Part shown: piece after piece, positions 44,101 to 51,693 of the stretch | How the letters are laid out: each line of letters opens with the position of its first letter | Numbering within the stretch: position 1 is the first letter of the stretch | DNA from: CAVVNN01 sp963838035 | Lineage (GTDB): Bacteria > Actinomycetota > Thermoleophilia > Solirubrobacterales > 70-9 | Assembly (NCBI GenBank): GCA_963838035.1 | Contig: CAWIPM010000002.1 | Span: forward strand, 62,001 to 126,000 | DNA: 64,000 nt | Reading direction: 5' to 3' | The notes under the pieces: model-generated | Told to the model about the DNA's origin: nothing | Seen by the model: only the letters and a program-made list of their open reading frames with translations | The model's database searches: none | Position numbers and translations under genes: made by a program

Positions 44101-44955
44101 GTGACCAAGACAGCGACGAAGTCCCCCCAACTGACAAGCCTTTCCGACTACATCCAGGAGCGTTTCGACGAGTTCTCGCGCTCCCAGAAAGACGTCGCCC
44201 GCTACATCGTCGATCACCTCGACGAGGCTGCCTTCCTCACCGCCGAGGAGCTGGCCCGGAGAGCGAGCACCTCGTCCTCGACTGTGGTGCGCTTCTCCCA
44301 GGCCCTCGGCTTCGAGGGATACCCAGAGTTGCAGCAGGCCGCGATCGAGGAGTACCGCAGCTCGATCGCCGGCGGCAACGGCAACGCCGCTGCCGGCGCG
44401 CTCTTCTCATTCGACCATTCCGAGCTTGAGGGGTCGCTCGGCGCCGACTACTCGAACCTCGAGGAGACGGCGCGCAATCTCACCCGCGAGCAGATCGACT
44501 CCACCGTTGCCGCGCTTGCCACGGCCAACCGCGTCGTGATCGTCGGCGTCGACCAGATGGCCTTCTTCGCCAGCTACCTGCGTCACACGCTCAGCCTGCT
44601 CGACATCCGCGCCGAGATCGTCGCCAGCACCGGCGGCGAATCGCTGCAGAGGCTCGGCCGGATCGACGGGGAGACCCTGGTGATCGTGCTCTCCGCCGGC
44701 CGCGCCCACCCGCTGCTGCTGCGGGCGATGAAGCTGGCCGTGCACCGCCAGGCCCGCACGCTGGCGATCTCCGACGCCTCGATGTCGGAGGCGGGGGAGC
44801 AGGCCGAGCTGACCCTCTACTACTCCTCGAACAGCCCTTCGTTCACCCGGTCGAACACCGCCCTGATGGCGTTGATCCAGGCCCTGGCCCACGGCCTCTA
44901 CGCCCGCGACGAGGCGGCGCACAAAGACCGCATCCGGGCCTACAAACTGAAGTAG
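44101..44955 (+). CDS. MurR/RpiR-family transcriptional regulator
   Basis: GTG at 44101 gives 284 residues. The N-terminal HTH_6 domain contains FSRSQKDVARYIVDHLDEAA, LTAEELARRASTSSSTVVRF and QALGFEGYPELQQ. A SIS sugar-phosphate-binding domain follows from about residue 125 (VVIVGVDQMAFFASYLRHTL, LVIVLSAGRAHPLLLRAMKL and LTLYYSSNSPSFTRSNTAL). Members sense phosphosugars and repress or activate sugar-use genes. Sugar genes are absent here. It diverges from the membrane-protein operon and precedes pdxS, separated by a hairpin, so pdxST is probably a separate unit. Confidence 0.8.
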   Translation: MTKTATKSPQLTSLSDYIQERFDEFSRSQKDVARYIVDHLDEAAFLTAEELARRASTSSSTVVRFSQALGFEGYPELQQAAIEEYRSSIAGGNGNAAAGALFSFDHSELEGSLGADYSNLEETARNLTREQIDSTVAALATANRVVIVGVDQMAFFASYLRHTLSLLDIRAEIVASTGGESLQRLGRIDGETLVIVLSAGRAHPLLLRAMKLAVHRQARTLAISDASMSEAGEQAELTLYYSSNSPSFTRSNTALMALIQALAHGLYARDEAAHKDRIRAYKLK

Positions 44956-44965
44956 GGGAGATAGC

Positions 44966-44984
44966 TGCCGCCTCCGCGGCGGCA
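44966..44984 (+). terminator. Stem-loop between the RpiR regulator and pdxS
   Basis: TGCCGCC and GGCGGCA form a perfect 7-bp stem with a 5-base loop, 10 bases after the regulator's stop. There is no clear T run, as is common for terminators in GC-rich actinobacteria. Confidence 0.45.
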
Positions 44985-45000
44985 ACGTCGCCCACGTAAT

Positions 45001-45897
45001 ATGGGCCTCGTGACCGAGCGCGCGACATTCAGGGTCAAGACCGGCCTGGCCGAGATGCTGAAGGGCGGGGTGATCATGGACGTGGTCACTCCCGAGCAGG
45101 CGAAGGTCGCGGAGCAGGCAGGAGCCTGCGCGGTGATGGCCCTGGAGCGGGTTCCGGCGGACATCCGGCGCGATGGGGGAGTTGCGCGGATGTCGGACCC
45201 GGCGATGATCAAGGGGATCCAGGAGGCGGTGACGATCCCGGTGATGGCGAAGGCGCGGATCGGGCACTTCGCCGAGGCCCAGGTCCTCCAGTCGCTGGAA
45301 GTCGACTATGTCGACGAGTCGGAGGTGCTGACGCCGGCCGACGAGCGCAACCACATCGACAAGTACGCCTTCGAGGTGCCCTTCGTCTGCGGCGCCACCA
45401 ACCTCGGCGAGGCGCTGCGGCGAATCGGCGAGGGGGCGGCGATGATCCGCTCCAAGGGCGAGGCCGGAACCGGCAACATCGTCGAGGCGGTGCGCCACAT
45501 GCGCGAGATCGGCGGCGCGATCAGGCGCCTGTCCCTGCTCGGGCCCGAGGAGCTTGCCGGCGCCGCCAAGGAGCACCAGGCGCCGCTGGAGGTCGTCCGC
45601 GAGGTCGCCGCGGCGGCCAAGCTGCCCGTGCCGCTGTTCTGCGCCGGCGGCATCGCCACGCCGGCCGACGCCGCGTTGATGATGCAGCTCGGCGCCGAAG
45701 GGAACTTCGTCGGCTCCGGGATCTTCAAGAGCGCCGACCCGGAGCGCCGTGCCCGGGCCATCGTCGAGGCGACCACGCACTTCAACGACCCGGAGCGGGT
45801 CGCCGCCGCCTCGATCGGGTTGGGCGAGGCGATGCCCGGAATCGAGATCGCCGAGCTGGCCGCGGCCGACGCGCTGCTCCAAGATCGCGGTGCCTGA
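45001..45897 (+). CDS. pdxS: Pyridoxal 5'-phosphate synthase, synthase subunit
   Basis: The 298-residue protein is a full-length PdxS (TIM barrel). It builds PLP from ribose 5-phosphate, glyceraldehyde 3-phosphate and ammonia. Visible signatures are KGGVIMDVVTPEQAKVAEQA, ALERVPADIRRDGGVARMSD, VMAKARIGHFAEAQVLQ with the imine-forming Lys (about residue 82), IRSKGEAGTGNIVEAVRHMR with the second Lys and phosphate loop, and LFCAGGIATPADAALMMQLG. The last codons overlap the GTG of pdxT, which delivers the ammonia, so the 12+12-subunit complex is co-translated. Confidence 0.97.
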   Translation: MGLVTERATFRVKTGLAEMLKGGVIMDVVTPEQAKVAEQAGACAVMALERVPADIRRDGGVARMSDPAMIKGIQEAVTIPVMAKARIGHFAEAQVLQSLEVDYVDESEVLTPADERNHIDKYAFEVPFVCGATNLGEALRRIGEGAAMIRSKGEAGTGNIVEAVRHMREIGGAIRRLSLLGPEELAGAAKEHQAPLEVVREVAAAAKLPVPLFCAGGIATPADAALMMQLGAEGNFVGSGIFKSADPERRARAIVEATTHFNDPERVAAASIGLGEAMPGIEIAELAAADALLQDRGA

Positions 45898-46483
45898 GCT
45901 GCGCATCGGAGTGCTGGCGCTCCAGGGGGGTTTCGAAGCCCACGAGGAGATGCTGCGCGGGCTCGGGGCCGAGGTGAGCGAGGTGAGGGCTCCGGCGGAC
46001 CTGGAAGAGCTCGACGGGTTGGTGATCCCCGGCGGCGAGAGCACGACGATCGAGATGGGGATCGAGTCGGAGGGGCTGGGGCCGGCGATCCATGCCCATC
46101 ACGAGTCCGGTCGCCCGGTGTTCGGGACCTGCGCCGGGATGATCGTCTGCGACGACGCCCACCTCGGGCTGATCGATGCCACCGCACAGCGGAACGCCTT
46201 CGGCCGGCAGCTGCAGAGCTTCGAGGCGGATCTCGAGGTGGACGGGATCGGCGAGGAGCCGCTGCGCGCCGTCTTCATCCGAGCGCCATGGGTCGAGCGG
46301 GTTGGAGCGGGCGTGGGCGTCCTCGCGACCTACCGGGGTCACCCGGTGGCGATCCGGGAAGGCAGCGTGCTCGCCTGCGCCTTTCATCCGGAGCTGACCG
46401 ACGACCCGCGGCTCCACGCGCTCTTCATGGCAATGACGACGAGTGCGCGGGAGCAGCGCACCGGGGAGGAGGCAAGGAGTTGA
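45890..46483 (+). CDS. pdxT: Pyridoxal 5'-phosphate synthase, glutaminase subunit
   Basis: GTG at 45890 starts eight bases before the end of pdxS. The 197-residue class I glutamine amidotransferase begins LRIGVLALQGGFEAHEEML. It has the PdxT-specific LVIPGGESTTIEMG (about residue 48), the nucleophile Cys in FGTCAGMIV (about 80), RNAFGRQLQSFEADL (about 103) and the catalytic His/Glu pair in CAFHPELTDD (about 165). It hydrolyses glutamine and channels ammonia to PdxS. Its stop overlaps the TTG start of the aminopeptidase. Confidence 0.97.
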   Translation: MPELRIGVLALQGGFEAHEEMLRGLGAEVSEVRAPADLEELDGLVIPGGESTTIEMGIESEGLGPAIHAHHESGRPVFGTCAGMIVCDDAHLGLIDATAQRNAFGRQLQSFEADLEVDGIGEEPLRAVFIRAPWVERVGAGVGVLATYRGHPVAIREGSVLACAFHPELTDDPRLHALFMAMTTSAREQRTGEEARS

Positions 46484-47583
46484 GGGACCCGCGAGTGGAG
46501 AGCCTGGCGAAGATCCTGGTCGGCTACTCGACCCAGGTGAAGGAGGGCGAGGTCGTCTCGATCGACGGAGAGAGCGCGGCGGAGCCGCTGCTGATGGCGG
46601 TCTATGAGGAGGTGTTGAGGGCGGGCGGCAACCCGATCCTCAACGTCGCCCTCGAGGGCCAGTCGGTCGCCTACTTCAAGCACGCCGGAGACGACCAGCT
46701 GCGCTGGGTCTCCCCGGTGGCCGAGTGGATGGTCGAGCACGCCGACGTCCGGATCGCGATCGGCGCCAGCACCAATACGCGCGAGCTCTCGGCGGTGCCG
46801 CCCGAGCGCCAGACCATGCGCCAGACCGCAACCGGGGGCCTGATGGCGCGGGCGATGGAGCGCAGCGCCGCCGGGGACTTCCGGTGGTGCTACACGATCT
46901 ACCCGACCTCCGCCTACGCCTCGGAGGCGGAGATGAGCCTGGCCGACTACGAGGACTTCTACTTCGGCGCCTGCCTGGCGACCGGCGGCGACCCGCTGAC
47001 CGCCTGGGAGAAGGCATCGGCCGAGACGGAGCGGCTGGCGGAGTGGATCGAGGGCCACGAGGAGGTCAGGGTCACCGCGCCCGGAACCGACATCACCCTC
47101 GGCATCTCCGGGCGCAAGTTCATCCCCTGTGACGGCCGCCACAACATGCCCGACGGGGAGTTCTTCACCGGCCCGGTCGAGGACTCGGTGCAGGGCGAGG
47201 TCACCTTCCACCTGCCGGCCGTGATCGGCGGCCGCGAGGTCTCCGGGGTGCGGCTGCGCTTCGAGGCGGGCAGGGTCGTCGACGCCAGCGCCGAGCGCGG
47301 CGAGGAGTTCCTCGTCAAGCTGCTCGACACCGACCCCGGCGCGCGCCGCCTCGGCGAGCTTGGGATCGGCACCAACTACGGGATCGACCGCGGCACCCGA
47401 GAGGTCCTGCTCGACGAGAAGATCGGCGGCACCGTCCACATGGCGGTCGGCCGCAGCTACCCCGAGTCAGGTGGGGAGAACGAGTCCTCGGTCCACACCG
47501 ACCTCGTCTGCGACCTCCGCCTCGGCGGCAAGCTCGAAGTCGACGGCACCGTCATGCAGGAAGACGGCAAGTTCGTCGTCTGA
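46480..47583 (+). CDS. M29-family (thermophilic-type) aminopeptidase
   Basis: TTG at 46480 overlaps the pdxT stop (TTGA) and follows GGCAAGGAG, supporting this start. The 367-residue protein matches peptidase family M29: VESLAKILVGYSTQVKEGE at the N-terminus, IDGESAAEPLLMAVYEEVLR, and the metal-binding C-terminal half with ITLGISGRKFIPCDGRHNMP, DGEFFTGPVEDSVQGEV (Glu ligand), IGTNYGIDRGTREVLLDEK and GTVHMAVGRSYPESGGEN plus VHTDLVCDLR (His and Asp ligands). It removes N-terminal residues from peptides using a two-metal site. Overlap with pdxST indicates one transcript. Confidence 0.85.
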   Translation: MRDPRVESLAKILVGYSTQVKEGEVVSIDGESAAEPLLMAVYEEVLRAGGNPILNVALEGQSVAYFKHAGDDQLRWVSPVAEWMVEHADVRIAIGASTNTRELSAVPPERQTMRQTATGGLMARAMERSAAGDFRWCYTIYPTSAYASEAEMSLADYEDFYFGACLATGGDPLTAWEKASAETERLAEWIEGHEEVRVTAPGTDITLGISGRKFIPCDGRHNMPDGEFFTGPVEDSVQGEVTFHLPAVIGGREVSGVRLRFEAGRVVDASAERGEEFLVKLLDTDPGARRLGELGIGTNYGIDRGTREVLLDEKIGGTVHMAVGRSYPESGGENESSVHTDLVCDLRLGGKLEVDGTVMQEDGKFVV

Positions 47584-47693
47584 CGATCCCCTCTTCGTCA
47601 CCGATTGGCGAACGTCACGATCTGATTCTTCGGGAGCGGCGCCGATACGGCGATTGCCGCTGCCCGCGGGCGCGAAGCGGAGCAGGCGGAGGA

Positions 47694-48143
47694 TTATTGG
47701 TTGGGGATCGGGGAGCCGGCGAGGAGGAAGAACCAGATCGTGAGCGTGAGGGCCGCCAGCAGGACCGAGCCCATCAGCACCGCCTCGACCACCGTGGTGG
47801 TGCCTGCGCCCGGTGAGGTGTCGCGCATGCTCTTCAGCCAGGCGGGGCGCATCGGCGCCAGGCGGTTGGTGCCGGTGATCCTCACGTAGAGGCCGTTCAG
47901 CTGTCCGATCAGCCAGGCGATGACGAGGACGGAGAGGACGATTCCGACGGCGACGACCATGTAGGGGCCCTCGCTCGGGAACTGCGTGTGGGAGAGCTTC
48001 GAGCCGATGTAGACCCAGCTGAGCGGGATCGCGGTCCACAGCGAGAGGGCGGCGAGGAGCATGGCGACGAAGACCAGGCTCGCGGCCATGCCCCGGATGG
48101 CGGAGTTGTGGCTGTGCGATTCGGCTTCCATCCTCGTCTCCAT
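47694..48143 (-). CDS. Membrane protein of unknown function
   Basis: ATG at 48143 gives 149 residues with a charged start (METRMEAESHSHNSAIRG) and four helices (LVFVAMLLAALSLWTAIPL, MVVAVGIVLSVLVIAWLIG, VVEAVLMGSVLLAALTLTI). A polar loop has RLAPMRPAWLKSMRDTSPGA. No family assigned. It lies between two rightward operons and diverges from yebC with only 13 bases between the starts. Confidence 0.55.
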   Translation of the reverse strand: METRMEAESHSHNSAIRGMAASLVFVAMLLAALSLWTAIPLSWVYIGSKLSHTQFPSEGPYMVVAVGIVLSVLVIAWLIGQLNGLYVRITGTNRLAPMRPAWLKSMRDTSPGAGTTTVVEAVLMGSVLLAALTLTIWFFLLAGSPIPNQ

Positions 48144-48156
48144 AGAATGCCAGGCG

Positions 48157-48906
48157 ATGTCCGGGCATTCCAAGTGGTCTTCGATCAAGCACAAGAAGGC
48201 CGCCGCCGACGCAAAACGCGGCCAGCAGTTCACCAAGCTTGCCCGGGCGATCACCGTCGCCGCGCGAGAGGGGGGCGGCGACCCCGATGGCAACCCGGCG
48301 CTGGCGACCGCGATCCAGAAGGCGCGCGAAGCCTCGATGCCGAAGGAAAACATCCAGCGCGCGGTGGACCGCGGCACCGGCGCGGGCGCCGACGGCACGG
48401 CGATCGAGCGGATCGTCTTCGAGGGCTACGGGCCCGGGGGGGCCGCGGTCCTGGTCGAGGCCCTGACCGACAACCGCAACCGCACCAGTGCCGACGTGCG
48501 ACATGCCTTCAGCCGGTACAAGAGCAGCCTCGGTGAGCCGGGCTCGGTCGCCTGGATCTTCGAGAAACGGGGGGCTGTCGTCGTCGACGGGACCCGCTAC
48601 GGCCCGGACGACGTGATCGCCGCGATCGACGCCGGCGCCGAGGACGTGCAGGAGGATGGCGATCAGCTCCGCGTCCTCTCCGACCCCGGCCATCTGACCG
48701 CGGTGCGCGAGGCGCTCGAGTCCTCCGGGGTCGAGATCCGCTCCGCCGAGCTGGCGATGGAGCCGAAGAGCACGGTGGAGGTGAAGGGTGACGAGGCGGT
48801 CAGGCTGCTGGGCCTGCTCGACGACCTCTCCGAGCACGACGACGTCAGCGAGGTCCACTCCAACTTCGACATCCCCGAGGACGTGCTCGCCAAGATCGCC
48901 AGTTGA
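48157..48906 (+). CDS. yebC: YebC/PmpR-family protein (translation/transcription factor)
   Basis: The 249-residue protein matches the family over its full length: MSGHSKWSSIKHKKAAADAK at the N-terminus, GQQFTKLARAITVAAREGGG, MPKENIQRAVDRGTG, IERIVFEGYGPGGAAVLVEA, TSADVRHAFSRY, GSVAWIFEKRGAVVV and VHSNFDIPEDVLAKI at the end. YebC proteins were long described as transcription regulators; recent work ties the family to relief of ribosome stalling at proline tracts. Its position directly before ruvC is widely conserved in bacteria. Confidence 0.95.
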   Translation: MSGHSKWSSIKHKKAAADAKRGQQFTKLARAITVAAREGGGDPDGNPALATAIQKAREASMPKENIQRAVDRGTGAGADGTAIERIVFEGYGPGGAAVLVEALTDNRNRTSADVRHAFSRYKSSLGEPGSVAWIFEKRGAVVVDGTRYGPDDVIAAIDAGAEDVQEDGDQLRVLSDPGHLTAVREALESSGVEIRSAELAMEPKSTVEVKGDEAVRLLGLLDDLSEHDDVSEVHSNFDIPEDVLAKIAS

Positions 48907-48978
48907 GGGGCCGATCGGCGAGTGGCGCCGAGATGGTTCATGCAAAGGCATCCGGGCGCCCGGCCAGAATCACCTTCC

Positions 48979-49488
48979 ATGCAAGTCGTGATGGGGATCG
49001 ACCCCGGCGCTGCCAACCTCGGCTTCGGCGTCGTGCGGGTCGAGGGCAACCACATGGTCGCGCTCGACGGAGGCGTGGTCGAGACCACGCCCGAGCTGCC
49101 GATGGAGCGGCGCCTGGAGCGGATCCACAAGGCCCTCGCCGAGCTGATCGTCTGGCACGAGCCGAAGGCGATGGCGATCGAGGACATCTACTTCGGCAAG
49201 AACGTGCGCTCGGCGATGGCGGTCGGCCAGGCCAGCGGCGTCGCCATGCTCGCCGCCGCCCAGGGCGGCGTCGGCTGCTTCTCCTACACCCCGCAGGCGA
49301 TCAAGATGGCCGTCTGCGGCTCCGGCGCCGCCGACAAGAGACAGGTGCAGCGGATGGTCGGGACTCTGCTCGGCTTGCCCGAGCCGCCATCGCCCGATCA
49401 CGCGGCCGACGCGCTCGCGGTGGCGATCTGCCACGGCGGCGGGTCGGGCCGGCGCCAGGCGGTCGAAGCGGTGGGGCTGGCCGGATGA
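48979..49488 (+). CDS. ruvC: Holliday junction endonuclease RuvC
   Basis: The 169-residue product is full length. The RNase H-like active site has GIDPGAANLGFGVV (Asp about residue 8), MAIEDIYFGKNVRSAMAVGQ (Glu about 69) and PSPDHAADALAVAICH (two Asp near 140). It cuts Holliday junctions as a dimer on RuvAB-bound DNA. It lies 72 bases after yebC and its last codons overlap the ruvA ATG. Confidence 0.95.
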   Translation: MQVVMGIDPGAANLGFGVVRVEGNHMVALDGGVVETTPELPMERRLERIHKALAELIVWHEPKAMAIEDIYFGKNVRSAMAVGQASGVAMLAAAQGGVGCFSYTPQAIKMAVCGSGAADKRQVQRMVGTLLGLPEPPSPDHAADALAVAICHGGGSGRRQAVEAVGLAG

Positions 49489-50078
49489 TCGCCGCGGTGC
49501 GGGGCGAGGTGATGGTGCGCCGCGCCGACCACGTCGTCGTCGACGCCGCCGGCGTCGGCTACCGGCTCGCCGTCTCCTCCGAGACCCTGAAGGCGGTCCC
49601 GGCCACCGGGCGCGATGTCTTCCTGCACGCGGAGCTGATCTCCCGCGACGACTCGCTTTCCCTCTACGGCTTTGCCTCCGAGGAGGAGCGCGACCTCTTC
49701 CGCGAGCTGATCTCGGTCAGTGGCATCGGCCCCAAGGTCGCGATCGCGACCCTCTCCGGGGGTAGCGCGCGCGACCTCTTTCGGGCGATTGCCGCGGGCG
49801 ACGCAAAACGCTTCCAGGCCGTCCCGGGGATCGGCAAGCGCACCTCGGAGCGGATCATCGTCGAGCTGCGCGAGAAGGTCGCCGGGGCTCTGGACGAAGA
49901 GGTGGCGCTCGCGGCCGAGGACGGCTCGGACCCCCGCGCTCTGGCGCGCGACGGGCTGGTCAACCTCGGCTACGCGCCGCTGGAGGCCGAGCAGCTGCTC
50001 GACGGGATCGTCGGCGAGGATCCCGAGGACCTGCTGTCCGAAGCCCTGCGCAAAGCCGGGACCGGCAAGGCCGCATGA
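49485..50078 (+). CDS. ruvA: Holliday junction branch-migration protein RuvA
   Basis: ATG at 49485 overlaps the ruvC stop (ATGA). The 197-residue protein has the N-terminal OB domain (MIAAVRGEVMVRRADHVVVD, GVGYRLAVSSETL), two HhH motifs (LISVSGIGPKVAIATLSG and FQAVPGIGKRTSERIIVELR) and the C-terminal RuvB-contacting helices (ARDGLVNLGYAPLEAEQLL). The acidic pin is within the OB domain. It tetramerises on four-way junctions. Its stop overlaps an ATG that probably begins ruvB. Confidence 0.95.
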   Translation: MIAAVRGEVMVRRADHVVVDAAGVGYRLAVSSETLKAVPATGRDVFLHAELISRDDSLSLYGFASEEERDLFRELISVSGIGPKVAIATLSGGSARDLFRAIAAGDAKRFQAVPGIGKRTSERIIVELREKVAGALDEEVALAAEDGSDPRALARDGLVNLGYAPLEAEQLLDGIVGEDPEDLLSEALRKAGTGKAA

Positions 50079-51161
50079 GCCGCGAGCCGATCCGAACGCC
50101 AGGCATCACCGGCCCTCCAGCAGCCCCCGGGGGCGGCGTTGACGAGGAGGTTCGGATTCGACGATGCTCGCGCCGACGTCCCCGACGAGGAGCTCGACCG
50201 TTCGCTGCGCCCACCCACCCTCGACGACTTCGTCAACCAGGAGCAGGTAACCGAGCAGCTGGCGATCTTCATCGAGGCCGCGCGAGGGCGCGAGGAGCCG
50301 CTCGACCATGTCCTCCTCGCCGGCCCGCCCGGCCTCGGCAAGACCTCCCTCGCCCACATCGTCGCCGCCGAGATGGGGGTGCCGATGGTGCAGACCGCCG
50401 GCCCGGCGCTCGAGCGCAAGGCCGACATCGCCTCCTTCCTCACCGCGCTGGAGCCCGGCAGCGTCTTCTTCATCGACGAGATCCACCGGCTCGGGCGCGC
50501 CGTCGAGGAGACGCTCTATCCGGCGATGGAGGACGGCGAACTGCCCGTGGTGCTCGGCCAGGGGGCGGGCGCGCGCACGGTGACCCTTCCCCTGCCGCCC
50601 TTCACCCTTGTCGGCGCGACGACGCGGGCCGGCCTGCTGACGACTCCGCTGCGCGACCGCTTCGGTGTCTGCCACCGCCTCGAGCACTACAGCCCCGAGC
50701 ACCTGGCGACGATCATCGAGCGCTCCGCCCGGATCCTCGCGGTCGAGGTCGACGCCGAGGGCGCGCGCACGATCGCCTCGCGCTCGCGCGGCACTCCGCG
50801 GGTCGCCAACCGCCTGCTCAAGCGGGTCCGCGACTTCGCCCAGGTGAAGGGGTCGGGGGCGATAGGCGCCGACGTCGCAACCGCCGCCCTGGAGATGCTC
50901 GAGGTCGATGCCGGTGGGCTCGACCGCAGCGACCGCGCCCTGCTGGACACGGTCGCGACCAAGTTCGGAGGCGGCCCGGTGGGGCTCTCCACGCTGGCGG
51001 TCGCGATCGGCGAGGAGCAGGACACGATCGAGGACGTTCTCGAGCCCTACCTGCTGCAGCAGGGATTGCTGCAGCGCACTCCGCGGGGGCGCGTGCTGAC
51101 CCGGCGGGCCTATGAGCACCTCGGCCTTCCCACCCCCGAAGGCGCCACGAGCCTCTTCTAG
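50075..51161 (+). CDS. ruvB: Holliday junction helicase RuvB (start region out of frame)
   Basis: The main frame opens at TTG 50139 (340 residues) and holds the complete AAA+ core: HVLLAGPPGLGKTSLAHIVA (Walker A, about residue 62), SVFFIDEIHRLGRAVEE (Walker B), VGATTRAGLLTTPLRDRFG (sensor 1 and arginine finger) and the winged helix QQGLLQRTPRGRVLTRRAYE. A better start is ATG 50075, which overlaps the ruvA stop and reads MSREPIRTPGITGPPAAPGG, but that frame joins the core only if one base is removed from the CCCCCGGGGG run at about 50125. I read this as one gene starting at 50075 with a one-base error or mutation. Confidence 0.9.
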
Positions 51162-51188
51162 CCGGCTCGCGCTTGTAGCCTGTCGGGA

Positions 51189-51677
51189 ATGCCGTTCTTC
51201 ATCTGCCCCAACTGCGGCCACAGGGAGGTCAGCGGCGAGCGCACCGCCGGCTTCGGCACGCGCCCCAAGGGTTGCTCGAAATGCGGCTTCGGCTTCATCT
51301 TCGAACTGCTCGACGACTACTACCCGGCGCCCAATGCGGCCTTCTTCGTCTGCGACAAGCAGGAGCGGGTGATCGACGCCGGCAAGGGTAGTTTCGAGTT
51401 GACCGGGCTGACCGACGAAGACGTGATCGGGCGGCCCGTCCGCGAAGTCCTCGGCCTGCAGTGGCGGGAGCAGGGCGACGGGGGCGAGACAGCCGACACC
51501 AACGGCGACGGCGTCACCGACCCGATCGAGACCTCACTGGAGTGGGGGGTGCGCTCGCTCGGCAAGCGCGTCTCGGTCAACGCCGAGGGTGATCTGCCGG
51601 CCGAGGCGGTCGCCGACGTCTTCCCGGCCTACGACGCCGACGGCGGCCTGCTGATCGTGCTCACCCCCGAGGGCTGA
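51189..51677 (+). CDS. Zinc-ribbon plus PAS-domain protein
   Basis: The 162-residue product begins with a zinc ribbon (FFICPNCGHREVSGERTAGF and GCSKCGFGFIFELLDDYY, two CxxC knuckles). A PAS-like fold follows (AAFFVCDKQERVIDAGKGSF, LTGLTDEDVIGRPVREVLGL). A low-complexity DTNGDGVTDPIE stretch resembles a calcium-binding loop, and VADVFPAYDADGGLLIVLTP closes the PAS sheet. There is no kinase, cyclase or DNA-binding output domain, so it must signal by contact. It lies between ruvB (27-base gap) and secDF (16 bases), in the operon. Confidence 0.65.
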   Translation: MPFFICPNCGHREVSGERTAGFGTRPKGCSKCGFGFIFELLDDYYPAPNAAFFVCDKQERVIDAGKGSFELTGLTDEDVIGRPVREVLGLQWREQGDGGETADTNGDGVTDPIETSLEWGVRSLGKRVSVNAEGDLPAEAVADVFPAYDADGGLLIVLTPEG

Positions 51678-51693
51678 GGGAAGGCCAGGGGAG

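Noticed and set aside
44966..44984. Hairpin before pdxS considered as a PLP-related riboswitch
   Set aside because: Too small and simple for a riboswitch, and it sits just after the preceding stop codon as a terminator would.
47467..48951. 494-codon minus-strand frame
   Set aside because: Antisense to yebC and the aminopeptidase end. The real minus-strand gene here is 47694-48143 in another frame.
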